NCBI RefSeq assembly: GCF_020921035.1
Contig: NC_063154.1
Location: forward strand, 8,866,001 to 8,930,000
DNA length: 64,000 bases
Origin: Rhodamnia argentea
Taxonomy: Eukaryota; Streptophyta; Magnoliopsida; Myrtales; Myrtaceae
Direction of reading: 5' to 3'
Below are positions 10,236-22,013 of this stretch, piece by piece. The translations under genes were made by a program, and so were the position numbers. The notes under the pieces were generated by a model, which searched no databases, was not told where the DNA came from, and saw only the letters and a program-made list of their open reading frames with translations. How positions within the stretch are numbered: position 1 is the first letter of the stretch; each line of letters begins with the position of its first letter.

Positions 10236-12306
10236 CTGAGAGGATGATATCATCATGCATAAGTTGATAAAGCATTTGAATTTAGAATTGGCATGACATT
10301 TGCTAATGAGGACGAAGCTTATAATACATATAATGCATATGTAATTTGCAAGGGATTTGGAGTGCGAAGAGGACAAAAATCAAACAATAGCAAAGGAATA
10401 TTGTGAATAAGCACATTTTTGTGTACTTGTGAAGGATACTCTCCACCAATCCTACCTCATGAACAAAGAGATGTTTATAGTACCATGAAAAGAACTGAAT
10501 GTAAAACTTACATTAAATTCAAAATCGAAGATGGAGTTTGGGTAGTTACCAAGTTTGAGGAGGTTGATAATCATCCATTCATTGATGATAAGCAAAAAAA
10601 ATATCATACGGTCATATCGACTTATAACAGATTGTGATAAGAGCACTTAGATTTCTTTGGCTGGGCCGGTATAAGGGCTATGAAAGCATATTCATACCTT
10701 AGTGGTGAAGAGGGGGGGACAAGAGAATGTTGGCTTTTATTCTTGTGATTGTCAAAATTTCTACCAATCAAAGAAAGGGACCTCATTAGTGCGGATGATT
10801 GTCAAAGGATCATTAATCATTTTGATTGCTTACAATCAGGTGGAAGCAATTCTTCTTACACTTTTCCATTGGATAAGGACCAAAGACCGACCAATTTTTT
10901 TTGGTCCGATGTGCATCCAAGCTGGATTATGAAGCTTTTGGAGATATTGTGGTATTTGATACTACTTACCGTACAAATAAATACAATATGATATGTACAC
11001 ATTTGTTGGCTTGAATCATTATTGGAAAAATATTCTATTTGAATGTGCATTTCTATTGGAAGAAACTATTGCTTCTTTTGTGTAGGCATTTCAATCCTTT
11101 TTAAAGGCAATGGATAATAAAGCACCCACACCGATCAAAATCATGCAATGGCAAATGCAATTAAAACTATTCTTTCGAACACTAATCATCATTTATGTAT
11201 ATGTCATATTGGGAATATAGCACATCTTATTGAAAAGCCGAGCTTTCGTGATAAGTATTGGCATAAGCTTATATATCAATGGGAATCTAAACTTGAAATG
11301 GAGAACAGTTGGAAAGCCATGTGTCACAAGTGGAACTTGGGGGACAGCAAGTGGTTCAATAATTTGTATCGCTTGCGTCACAAATAGTGTCCTACATTTT
11401 CCGAGATATTTTTATGCGGGAATTAGATCCACACAAAGAAGTGAGAGCACTAATAGTGTCTTTCAAGATGTGGCATGTAAGAGCATGACTTTGTCTAAAT
11501 TTGTTAGTCATTATGAGAAGCAAGCAGAAAAAATGCGCAATGCTAAAGTTATTGATGATTTTAGGTGTGCTCGAGGAAAGCCATAGATTATGGTTGCAAA
11601 TAGTGGCATATTAAAGCATGAATCACATGTCTATAGTCATATTATTTATAGAAAATTTCAGGCCGAGTTCTTGCATGCTACATCCGAACATATTCTGAGA
11701 TCAAATACTTATGGGATATTGCATACTTATATACTAGGAGCTTAAAGTAGTGAAAAAAAAAAAAAGCATGTTGTCCATGTTTTTCCAAGCGATTCTACCA
11801 TTTCATGTAACTGCAAGTTATTTGAGATGCAAGAATGTTATGCAAGCATACTTTATGTATCTTGACACATTTGTAAATATTACAAGCATTCCATCATAAT
11901 ACATTTTGAAGAGGTGGACAATAGTTGCAAAATAAAATAGTCATTGTGATGATGTTGTAGAAAGCTTTCATGATGCGATAAAGTCAAAGACATTGCGCTT
12001 GAAGAGGTTGATGCAATTGTCTTTAAGTGCTATAACAACAGTGCGAATCAGGATATTATGGAGAAGATCGGAACATCAACCTTGTTGCATCTCCACTCTT
12101 GTATCACTAACAAAATGTAATCTCTCGTAGGTAAAGATGATGTTAATTTCTTACGAGAAAATGATGAATCTGAATATGCAGAAAATTGTAGAATTCAAAT
12201 ATTTGATCCCCTTCGGAGAAGACTAAAAGGTGTACCAAATACTCGGTTGAAGGGTGCTAGTGAGAAGCGAAAGAGAAAGGAATCTTCATGCACAAAAGGG
12301 ACTTGA
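10236..12306 (+). pseudogene. FAR1/FHY3-like MULE transposase, broken
   Basis: Family parts appear in order. The N-terminal FAR1 DNA-binding zinc domain is GMTFANEDEAYNTYNAYV with GFGVRRG from 10290, then ECKTYIKFKI..WVVTKFEEVDNHPF near 10495. The MULE DDE core is FDTTYRTNKYNM near 10955, then a TDQ..AMANAIK stretch near 11130-11165, ending in the STQRSESTNSVF block near 11430. The SWIM zinc motif CNCKLFEM lies near 11810, and a C-terminal DPLRRRLKGVPNTRLKG with a basic tail ends in TGA at 12306. Family members bind TIRs and excise and insert DNA. Stops occur after the first FAR1 block, after the second, inside the core after the DTTYRTN motif, and in the SWIM part, plus several frame changes, so no product is expected. 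Confidence 0.85.
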
Positions 12307-12309
12307 CCC

Positions 12310-14070
12310 TTAGTGCATGATGTGAGAAAAGCCCTTTATTTCCGATTTGTGGTTCATTGATGTGTAATTATGTGTTGTTGAGTTTTGTTTTTCCTTTAAT
12401 GATTAAAATGCCATTAGTTTTCCTTTTGTCCAGTATTGTTTGATGCTATTTACCATGAAACAACAATCAAATACGCCATTTTCCTTTACGTTATGTCTGT
12501 AGGTCTATCCAAAGGATGTTACCATGCTGTCTTCAAATGTTTGCTTTAAGTACTCCTGTCCTTTGTCTAGCTTAGTTTCCTCTCCATTTGCTTACTAATG
12601 CTATAACTCTTCCTGGAGTGTTGGTTCCACTAGTATTGGCAATTAATAGGAAAATATGGAGCGTTGTCAGCTGCAATTTAGTTTGAAAATGGTTCTATTT
12701 TGTTTAGCTTCTTTAGAAAGTGAAAGTATCAATTGTAAATGCATGAAAACAGTTATGTTATTTTTATTCCACATATTGTGCATAGCTTGTTAATCACAAA
12801 ATACTTTCCCATTCTTCCCGTTGTATTTATTTTCATCGTTGTCTCCTTTATGTACTTAGCTTTAGAAAATTTGTTTTTTTCTAGATGAAGACAGCAGCAA
12901 GCGTTAGTGGTACTTTATGACATCAACAAAAGGTAGGATTCTGAAGTGTGCTCAATTTTTACCCATTTGAGAGCAAATTTGTAGGTACTATTTATCTTTA
13001 TGCTGCGGAAACCTTGGAAGCACAATTCCCTCTTTGACATAATATGGCCTTTCTCTTGTAATCAATAGCCCGGTAAATTGCTAGATTTTTTTTTTTGTTA
13101 GAATTGCTAGTAACTTGACAATGTCAATTTTTGTGAATACCGAGGTTACATATTATTTTCTTTTTGGAAGAGCCCGCTATTTCCACTCCCTTTTGAGTTC
13201 GCCGTATTTCGTTGTCCTTTATTTTCATTTCATGATTCCGGACCAAGAATTTCAGCATTTTCATGAGTTAGGAGAATTTTACATATTAACATGATCTCTT
13301 TTGTCATGATTTGTTGGTAACCTTGTTCAAAGAAAATTGCAGAGTCAGCAACAAAGATACAAATTATACTTAATGTTGTAATAAGATTACTTTGAAGTTT
13401 CTCGAGTGCATGCTTGAAACAATATGAATATCCATAAATGTCCTTAAATTTACTCAATCCCCTAGTTGACTTGCTCATCAAATAGACTAGCACTCTCTAA
13501 CTTATAACAATGCAAGCAACTTCATTAAGCCATAAAATGCCATAGAGAATTGTAGATGCAAAAGAGTTAACATACTACCTTATGAGCAGTCAAACGTTCA
13601 AAAGGTGAGAGCAGAGCATCTTTTGGATAAGGTCCTTAGCACTATCAGATATTTAAGGGCCATGGTTCTGAATCAAAGTTGTTTAAATGATTGGTTCTTG
13701 AAGAATAGTTGGTTTTGGGAGAGGGGGGAGGGATCAAGGTGTTCTGTTAAGTTGATTGGCAAGGTTCTGGCTTGCAAATCCATCGAGATAGATTGGCTCA
13801 ATTTGATTATCGAACTTGGTTTCATCTTTTAATTGCTTTTGAACTTCTCTTTGTCAAGCGTTTCTTTGCTCGGCTCTCCTCTATTTCAAGTCCTCTTATT
13901 GTGCATAGTAGTGATAGGATAATCAAATTGAGTCGATTCGACATAGTACCAATTTTGAACGTGAGTTCAATTTGACTAGATTATGGAATCAAGAAAGACA
14001 AAAATTCATTATACTCTAAGTTTCTTTAAAATCATAGTAAAACAAGTTCTACATAACCATCAAGATTGAT
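12310..14070. other. MULE interior between the two genes, no gene seen
   Basis: AT-rich DNA with short frames only (minus 13230-13493; plus 13605-13832). I could not match any to a family. It probably holds untranslated ends of the two convergent element genes. Confidence 0.45.
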
Positions 14071-14078
14071 TACTGTAA

Positions 14079-14545
14079 TTATCCATATAGTAACATAGAA
14101 ATCACAATTCTAAGAAGGAAAGATATGATGACTCCATATAATATTAGTAGTGGCATAATAAACTCTATTTTTCCTCTAACTTCCTTCAATTCTCCTTTCA
14201 TGATTGTCCATTCTTCATTTTGGCTTAATGCCTCTCCAAAATTGATTGCGTCCATATTTTTAGGAGAATAGATCCTGTATTTCTTAATATAATCTTCAAC
14301 CCCTTGCACAAACCCCCGACAATAATCTGTCTAAACAAAAAAGAACTAGGGTAAAGCAATATCAAGTATTACATATGTCACTACATGGACAATATAATAA
14401 ATTGATATACTTACATTACAATATAATATTCCTCGATTAATAGGATTCTTTTACACTTTTTTAACCGTGCATAATTTTCCTTGTGGACATGGACATATCT
14501 TGGATGGAAAATCAACCAACCAATTTGAAGATCCTCAAGATGTCA
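14079..14545 (-). pseudogene. GRF-type zinc-finger / membrane-helix protein carried inside the MULE, broken
   Basis: Two exons on the minus strand. Exon 1 (to 14415) encodes KICPCPQGKLCTVKKV, one stop codon, then KNPINRGILYCN. It ends at a good donor (AAT|GTAAGT). Exon 2 starts after TTTAG at 14330 with TDYCRGFVQGVEDYIKKY. Joined in frame this gives the GRF finger pattern CxC..C..C with the NP.nRg core and the C.gF..W-like end. Exon 2 continues through a charged, coiled-coil-like stretch (EALSQNEEWTIMKGELKEVR) into a hydrophobic helix (IMPLLILYGVIISFLLRIVI) and stops at 14079. GRF finger plus C-terminal helix matches small plant proteins of the At4g04775-like type, of unknown role. The upstream limit is uncertain, and the stop inside the finger makes it a pseudogene. 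Confidence 0.65.
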
Positions 14546-15160
14546 TACTAAAACAATAATACCATATAATCAAAACTAGATTAGATAATCAAGCACAACA
14601 TTCTAATTAAAAGCAACACTAGTGGAGAATATAAGAAAATGTACTCTTCGAAAGGAGAAAGAACCAACCCTTACATAAGAAGGCCAAACATTAATCATCA
14701 CGAGGGAGCCCAACAATAATTTTACGTGAAATTAGCTAATCATGTAAATAGATATAGATATAAACATATCATGAATCCGGTGATGTTTCTCACCGCTAAA
14801 TCAATCATAAGCATTCCTTATGACATCCTTGCCACAACTTATTGCTCTACATTAAAAGAAACGTTTAGCGTGTCTTTATTTACACGACATTAATCTATTT
14901 AATTATCTGTTTGACGTTGGGCTCCGGCCGGACTACCTTTGACCACACCAATCCTCGGCAACGCTAGATCAACGCCGGCCCATCTCCATCTCCACCGATC
15001 CAAACTATATCGACGGCTGTTGGAAAAAGGCAAAATAGAGTAAACCCATAATCGAAGAAAAATGAAGCTAACCCAGCTCATATATTTCATCAAATAAATT
15101 TTGGGCGACTCGGCTAGATCGTTTAGGCTTAAAACTCAAGTAACAATTCAAGTTGGATTA

Positions 15161-15725
15161 CTACGCCTAGCGTTTGTACCGCATCAATTCATTGAAAAAA
15201 AATGGCACAAACATCACGGATTTGTGGAAACACGTGAGGGTTTTCTTCCTAAACGAGAGTAGAGTGGGGATTCTTACCTTTCACATGGGAGAGATTCCGG
15301 TTGGGAACGCACGTCGGCACCATCAACGGAACTTTGAGCGGGACGAGGTCACTTCCGATCTCTTCAAGGCAGTTGAGAAGAACAAGGAGCACATGCGTTG
15401 TTCCATGGTGGTGGTTTGGTGCGCTCTCTCACTCGGTTTTCTCTCGTCTCTCAATCTCAGATTTTTGTCGACGACAACGCAAGTGAAAAAGTGACATAGC
15501 TTAACCCTAAAGAAGGATGAACGAATTTGAAAAGAGGAGAGAGAGGGGGCATGGCATTCGATGTTTGCTTGTTGTAGGTTTCATTGCAAAGCAAAGGAGA
15601 GAGGAAAATCCGAGCAGGTGAAATTTTTTTCGACTCTCTTTCCTTCTTGCCATGTGTCGGGTTTTTAGTAAACAACATGTGCTCTTGTGTACCACATCAG
15701 CCGACCACGTGAAATTTTACAACCA
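15161..15725 (-). repeat. MULE right terminal inverted repeat
   Basis: Reverse complement of the left terminus, from CTACGCCTAGCG to CACGTGAAATTTTACAACCA. Clear matches include GGGATTCTTACCTTTCACATG and GGCACAAACATCA. Short frames here are shadows of the repeat. Confidence 0.85.
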
Positions 15726-15726
15726 C

Positions 15727-15852
15727 TTTATATGTTATGCATCCAAATGTTATGAGGTACTTTCATGAAATGAAGCCTAGAAAAAATCATGAAAAATCAC
15801 GAAGCAGCAAGGCGGTTCAGGAAACACACTTTCGGATTCAAAACAATGAAAT
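15727..15852. repeat. Right copy of the long direct repeat flanking the MULE
   Basis: It begins TTTATATGTTATGCATCC immediately after the right inverted terminus, runs through CATGAAATGAAGCCTAGAAA and ends near AGGAAACACACTTTC..CAATG. Same orientation as 9027-9155. Confidence 0.8.
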
Positions 15853-18780
15853 CGCAAATCCACACCTCACACTTTGGGGAAATTTTGACAGACCAATTGA
15901 CGTTCATTTTCAACCCATAATATATCGATTCGAAGATCTTTAAGTTGTCTACAAAAATATAGTGTATCATTTTGTCTAATTTCAACATTTAGACATGGGT
16001 GATTAACATACAACGAAACTATACATTCTGTTCGAGAAGAAAAACATGTGAACATGCACCAAAACTCAACCAATCATCCAAATCCATGCACAAATCATCA
16101 TGTTAAAGCATATTGATCCATTCCACATCATTAGTCAACCATTAAACACCCTTCACCTCCTCACATTTAAATGCAAACGGTCATTCCTTCATCATACTCG
16201 CTACGCATATCACTGCTAAGTTTAAGAAAACTACCTTTTGTGACGATTCTTGGAGGTTGAAGTTGAGCGAGAGAGATGGCAATCTACCCACCAACTTCAC
16301 TCTCAAATTGAAAATTAAGGGGTAAGTATCAAAGTAGTCTTGAATTCAAATGATAATAACCAAGTAAGAAGATGAGTAAGAGAGAATCGAGGCTTGTTTG
16401 TGGTCGCTAAGGGGAACTTCGATCATGGTGGACTCAAGAGCACGCCCTAACACGCCGTCGCAAGGAGAGAATGGGCATCGGGAGTCAGCAGAGGACCACA
16501 ATAAGGGTCGATGGCCACCGGGCCCATCACCGATGTAAAAATCGATAATAAAATCGAAGCCTTCAAGGCCTTCCCGGAGTTTCATCGGAGCTCTGTTAGG
16601 GGTGAAATCGATGCGAGGAGGAAGGTTATATGTAAGGAAGAGAGTGGTGGTGGTGATTTGTGGAGGTGGGCCGCAGGTTGGTCGAAAGGAGCTCGACAGT
16701 GGGTCGGCCGCCGAGAGGGTTTTGAGGGAGATAGTGTTCTTGGGAGTTTTTTTATTTTTCTTCTCATTATCTCTTTCTCTCTCCAAATTTGAATCCTCTC
16801 AACGTGTTTGGTGGAATCAATTTGTGGATAAGGTGTCCTTTTGGCACAAATCTCAATAGATGCTCTTAGTATAACTGTCCTTTTGAGAGCATATGCCATC
16901 TATCCTTTATAACTTGTACCAAGATCCATTTTTGTCATTCTTGTGACATCACGTGCCCTTTTTTCAACCATATATGGGAGCGGAAGGATCTAGAAAAATT
17001 TTGCACAAAAATTCCCATTTTAATGGTATTTGCAATTAGGTCCCTTTTTTGAAAGTGCTTAAAAATATGAAATGATTGGATCAAAATGCAATTAAAGTTG
17101 TAAGAACCAAATGTCATAAATGGACCAGGGTGAAAAGAAAGCTAAAAAGAACTCAAATTGCGATTTTTGCTCGCCTAGGGACCTAAATGTAAATTTTTTA
17201 GAATTCAGGGCTCCCGATCGAATTTTTGGATTTAAAAAGACCAAAATGTAGTGCAAATTAAAAGAAAACTAATGACTATTTTTTCATATTTTTCTAGCCA
17301 CAAATGCTATTTTTTTCTATCTTTTGGGATATTTTCAAATTAAATAAATATTAAAAATTCCAAAAATTTTGGAAATTTTTTTTTGGTTCAAAATTGGTTT
17401 CTAAGGTTTGGCCAATGCTTCCAAAGTTGATTTTCCAATTTTATAAAATTTTATGGTATTTTTAATTATTTTTTAAAAAGAAGGGATTAAAAATCAGATG
17501 TCAACAACTACCTCTAAGGCCTTGAGATGTGATGTTATATGAGTTTGGTCAATGGAATGGAACATTGACATATGATTTGAGATTAATCAATGTAATAGAC
17601 CATTGTCGTTTAAATTTTGTATGGGATTGATCAATGAAACAACCGTTGATATATGATTCAATATTGTTGATTTAGAAAAGGATTTCTATTACTTTTAAAA
17701 TTTTGTGTAAAGATATGGCCCGCTTTTGGTACGAGCTATGATATTTGAAAATAATGAGTATTTCAGCATTTTACTATTCACGTGACCGCGTACTTCAATG
17801 TTTATTTTGATTGTATGCGTACGAATCTTTGCTGAAAATAAATAACTTATATTTGATGTGGGACGTATATTATCAATTGGATTTGGTATTATTGAGTTTC
17901 GTTATTGTTTTGGTAAATATGCATATTGATGCTCGACCTACTTAAAAAGATATGTATTACTCATTGAACTGTGGCTACCCACACTATTCCTTCCAATCCT
18001 TTTAGTTGCTTCATCTGGTGGTAATAAAACAAGAGCGATATTGACGGGAACTTTGGTAGTTATTGTTTTAGTTGCTGTTTGGATATGAGTATTGTTGAGA
18101 TAGTTGGAAATTTAAACTTTGATATCATGTGTGTGTTTGAGGCTACGTTTTTTCGTGTGGAAAGACGGCCGTGTCATATCCCCATCTTTGATGGTTTCGG
18201 GGTGTGACAACACTTGCCTGCAAATCGGTGAATTGTTTCCCACGTTAGCATTTGACTGGAAAATTGGATGGAGTTCAGTCAAAATACATCAATTGCAAAT
18301 AATCGAAGTTTGATTTGTTAAATGAAAACGAAAGTTCAATAAATGGATTGGCAAACATTTCTTAAGTTTAGTGAACATTTGCAAAATTACCCAAACATGA
18401 GCGTAATTGACCGCATTTTTACAGCTTTTAAGGATGTCATGTACTAGAGCAACCCCATCATTGTCCACTACACTCCAAGCAGATTGCAAAAATGAGTGGA
18501 GTAACCATGAGGATGTGAAGCCTTATCGCCATTTATACTAAAATTATTATATCGCGTCTAATCGTTAAGACAAAAATTGAGATTGAGATACGATGGGATA
18601 TAATGAAAGATGTGGGGGATTTGTTATATTTTGATAAACTCGTTCAGTAAGCGACCGGATAATAGCAATATCACGCGGTGGCAGCGGAGACCGAGAAATT
18701 AGATTAGAGAGAGAGAGAGAGAGAGGCGAGATAACTACCGAGGTAGATGATCTTCACAAGATAATTAATGCATGTTAATC
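15853..18780. other. Intergenic, repeat-derived; no supported gene
   Basis: A more GC-rich patch at 16380-16790 is open on both strands but matches no family I know. From 17000 to 18250 the DNA is AT-rich with retroelement-like phrases, and a possible solo LTR (17499-18209) could not be confirmed. A (GA)n tract lies at 18707-18725. Confidence 0.4.
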
Positions 18781-18981
18781 AATCACGGGATGACAACCAC
18801 CATTTGCCGTCGGGACCGTCGTCATCGTTATCCCGGCTAGTAAATACTCTTTTAGCAGATAAACCATACACAACCCAAAAGAATAAGAGAAACCAGGTAC
18901 AGATATTCTGTGTTAAACGACGGTACAGTCTATACAACAAGTGATGGAAATCCCATGAACACAAGTGAAAAGACAGATTCC

Positions 18982-20733
18982 TCACACCTCAAGTTTAGCA
19001 TCCTTAGAGTCAACTGGTAAAATGGGAGCTCCACCTGATGACGACCCATCGACATGAACATGTGTAGCAGCAGCAACGGCAGCAGCATCATTTCCCTTCC
19101 CAACCTCTCCCCTGCCCAACGCAGCCATCTTATCCTCCTCAGCCTTCTCAACCTTTTCCTTAGTCATGTTGCTCACGTCCTCGGCTACCTTGGCGACCGT
19201 TCCGAGTGCGCTCGACACCCACGCGGCCCCGGTCGACACGTACCGGTTGCTCATGATGCCGGAGCCCGCGGTCGAGCCGCTCGCCTTGATCTGCTCGGCA
19301 ATCGCGAGCGCCGACCTCGTCATCTCGGACACGTGGAACCGCTCGTCCATCTCTTTCACCTTGCCCGCCACTATTGTGGTCCCGGCGCCTAGCTTCTCAC
19401 CCAGGCCGATCTTGCCGCCGATCGAGGCGACCGTGGCGGACGCGCTGGACGTCAAGTTGTGCTGCTCGTCGAGGGCCTTGGCCCTCGCAATCGCGTCCTT
19501 CCCGAGGACGAAGCCCCGCGCGAGCATCGAGCTCACCACGTCCTCAGCCTTTTTGATGGCATCGCCACCAATGGTTTGGCTCTTCTCCTTCAATGCAAGA
19601 TTCAAATCACACGAAAAGACAGAAGAATTCACATTGACAAATCAAATGCAAACTCTGAAATTGCAAACATATTCCTACTTATGACAGTGGTTTCTATCGC
19701 TTGAAAAATGCGTAAATAAAAAACAATTTCGTTATTAAAACCATTTAGCGTCCAAGAATTTGAAACTTAACAAGATCTTACTGGTGTGGAGGGAAGAGCT
19801 TCTGGGGGGAGCTGGTAATCATCAACTGGTGTTATGCTGACACAAAGATCAGCAATTGTAGCACCCTGAAATCAATTTAATTAGTACTTAACCTCAATCA
19901 ACAGACATAATTCAATCGATTTTGTATCATAACATCAAATTAATGGATGCAATCATTCCTTTCGACTTCCGGATTCGATCTAGCGCCAAATACAGGAGGA
20001 CGATTCGAACTTAAGTAGTTCGTCCATGGATGTATAGGGCAACCATTGAAATCTTACTTTGGGTTTAGAATACTTACCGAGAGGAGCATTGCTGTGTCTG
20101 CACCCTGCGCTTCTTTGAAAGTGACATAAGCAAATTGAGACGATTCTGATTCTCTGCAAAATGAAAAATCGTCATCAGTCTGCTGTGTACCCAAGAAAAT
20201 TCTTGCACAGAAGGACCCTTTCTTTCCCTCGAGGTGAACTTAAATTCTTGCCTTCGCATCTCGACGTATTGGATGTCGCCCGAGAAAGAAAAAAACTCTC
20301 TAATGTCTCGGTCCGTGACATTCGGAGAAATGTTGCTGACCTTGATCGTCTTTATCTGCAAAATGCGGAAGAGCATGGTAAACAGATGAAGAACTTCGAA
20401 TGCATTAATCGTCCGATAACGAGATCGGACGAAACTAAACCGCACCTCGGATACATTGATTGTCCAGTTTGATGTCATGATGGATTCAGGGACCGACCCT
20501 TTTTTCCTTTCTGCATTATCCTCCGAGACCTGCATATTCAGGGGGAAAACAAGAACATTTACGTACACACAATCTGTGAGAGATGATAAGCGATGCCGGG
20601 ACGGAGCTCATGTTAAGGAAACGAAGGATTGAACATTGGCTCGCAAATGGGAATGCTTGCAAAAAGCCAAATGCATTAGGTGAAACCAGAAGCAACAAGA
20701 ACAGAGCACAAGAAATCGAACACTCACCGACAT
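18982..20733 (-). CDS. BPA1-like RRM protein (binding partner of ACD11 family)
   Basis: Six exons: 20733-20728, 20529-20446, 20355-20252, 20153-20078, 19865-19782, 19587-18982. They join to 960 bases, 319 residues, with phases consistent throughout. An RRM occupies about residues 31-110: RNP2-like TIKVSNIS, then EFFSFSGDIQYVEM, RNP1-like SQFAYVTF, and GADTAMLLSGATI. The C-terminal half (EDVVSSMLARGFVLGKDAI, the TSSASA and GAGT segments, MSNRYVSTGAAWVSSALG) is diagnostic of BPA1 and its paralogues. These bind ACD11, a ceramide-1-phosphate transfer protein, and restrain immunity-linked cell death. Compared with Arabidopsis BPA1 it has an extra N-terminal peptide of about 28 residues coded by exon 2. 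The first exon encodes only Met-Ser. The third intron uses a GC donor. A GA tract lies in the 5' leader. Confidence 0.88.
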
Positions 20734-20782
20734 TGCGAATTTGTGTTAAGACGATCTACTAGAACCAATTGAAACTTTCTTC

Positions 20783-20787
<5 letters not shown>

Positions 20788-20815
<28 letters not shown>
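20788..20815. repeat. (GA)n tract in the 5' leader of the BPA1-like gene
   Basis: About 14 GA units just upstream of the start exon. On the coding strand it reads CT, a common feature of plant leaders and core promoters. Confidence 0.9.
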
Positions 20816-20818
<3 letters not shown>

Positions 20819-20819
20819 A

Positions 20820-22013
20820 GAACGACAGTTTTGCGCTCTCTTCGGAAACTGTGTGGTTTGTGTTGGTTTATTACCGCCCTTTCCCAGTTTTTCAGGGATC
20901 TTATTGCAGGTATTTTGTTATGAGTTTTGACAACTCGACAAATCCACTCGCGACGCAACAGCAACCCGATTAAGACGAGCCCGAGCCCCGGCTGCCGCCG
21001 CCATGCGTGGCCGGAGCCGGTCTCTTCTCGTGCATGGCGCCACAAACCCTGTTCTCCTCGCCTGCGAGAGACATGACGATCTCCTGTTGCTCAACCGAGG
21101 TCGCTCCTGACTGCGCACCATGTATGCGTCTCCTCTTTCTCAACCGAGGTCACTATCTCAAGATCGGTGATGAAGGATCCGCCACCGCCGCCGTTACCCT
21201 CTTCGTGATGAAAGAAAGAAAAAAAGAAAATAGGAAATCATGACTAATCTCAACCATTTAACCCCAAACATTCCGATGCACCTTCTTTCGAATGGAGCAA
21301 TTATAGCAAAATAAAATACCTCGTGATTCCATCTAGATTTTTCAACACCTCATCGGATTCGGTTATCCTATCAATTGGATCTACTCCTCGAAATATATTT
21401 CAAAATTCACAGTGTCTTGTGACCATTACATTAATAAAACATTATTCGAATACGTATGGATAGGCCAATTTATCCGTACTCGTACCGACCATTCATATCC
21501 ATCTTTAAGTCCTACGTTATGAAGGAGGAAAAAGAGACGATTTTGTATTTATCCGAGTCTAATTTTTTGGATCATCCATCCGAATTTCAACCACTATGTT
21601 TCTCGGACCCGAACATGTTGTGGCGGGCGGTGCGCACGGTGGCCGTGGCCCAACCCCGGACCCATGACCAGCAAACAAGACGACGGCCCTCCGTTCCCCC
21701 GCCGTGACCGTCTCGTGAACAAGTTGCCAAACAGACGACAACTACGACCACCGACTCGACTTGACTCGACTCGACTCAAGCCCACTCTCTCTTCCCCACG
21801 CCCAACCCCCGGGGCAAATTTACCGAATTGCCCACTTCCCCCCCATGTCTCCCGCCAATTTAGGGTTTCAATCCCACGTCCCCACAAACCCGAATCCAGA
21901 ATCCAAAATTATTTTTATCTATTATTTTTATTTTATTTTTTTTCGTCTCGTCCCCTGAAAAATAGAGTGAAGAAAACACTGACTACACGGTCGCGCAGTG
22001 GGAGACTCCTGGA
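20820..22013. other. Shared upstream region of the BPA1-like and PHD genes
   Basis: The two genes diverge from this interval of about 1.2 kb. GC-rich stretches (20930-21200 and 21600-21900) give open frames on both strands without family resemblance. They most likely hold promoters and leaders. Confidence 0.5.

Larger units (their letters stand above)
9156..15725 (+). mobile_element. FAR1-type Mutator-like element (MULE), decayed, about 6.6 kb
   Basis: Long inverted termini (9156-9684 and 15161-15725) enclose a FAR1/FHY3-like transposase on the plus strand and a GRF zinc-finger gene on the minus strand. Long TIRs and a FAR1-clade transposase are typical of one branch of plant MULEs. The element is a plain cut-and-paste DNA transposon. 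Its transposase has several in-frame stops and frame changes, so it cannot move by itself. Instead of an obvious 9-11 bp target duplication, it is bracketed by a direct repeat of about 115-125 bp. Confidence 0.85.

Noticed and set aside
17499-18209. Possible solo LTR (TGTCAAC..GTGTGACA)
   Set aside because: No matching 5-bp flanks, no primer site next to either end and no second copy in the window; only the TG..CA ends and a purine tract support it.
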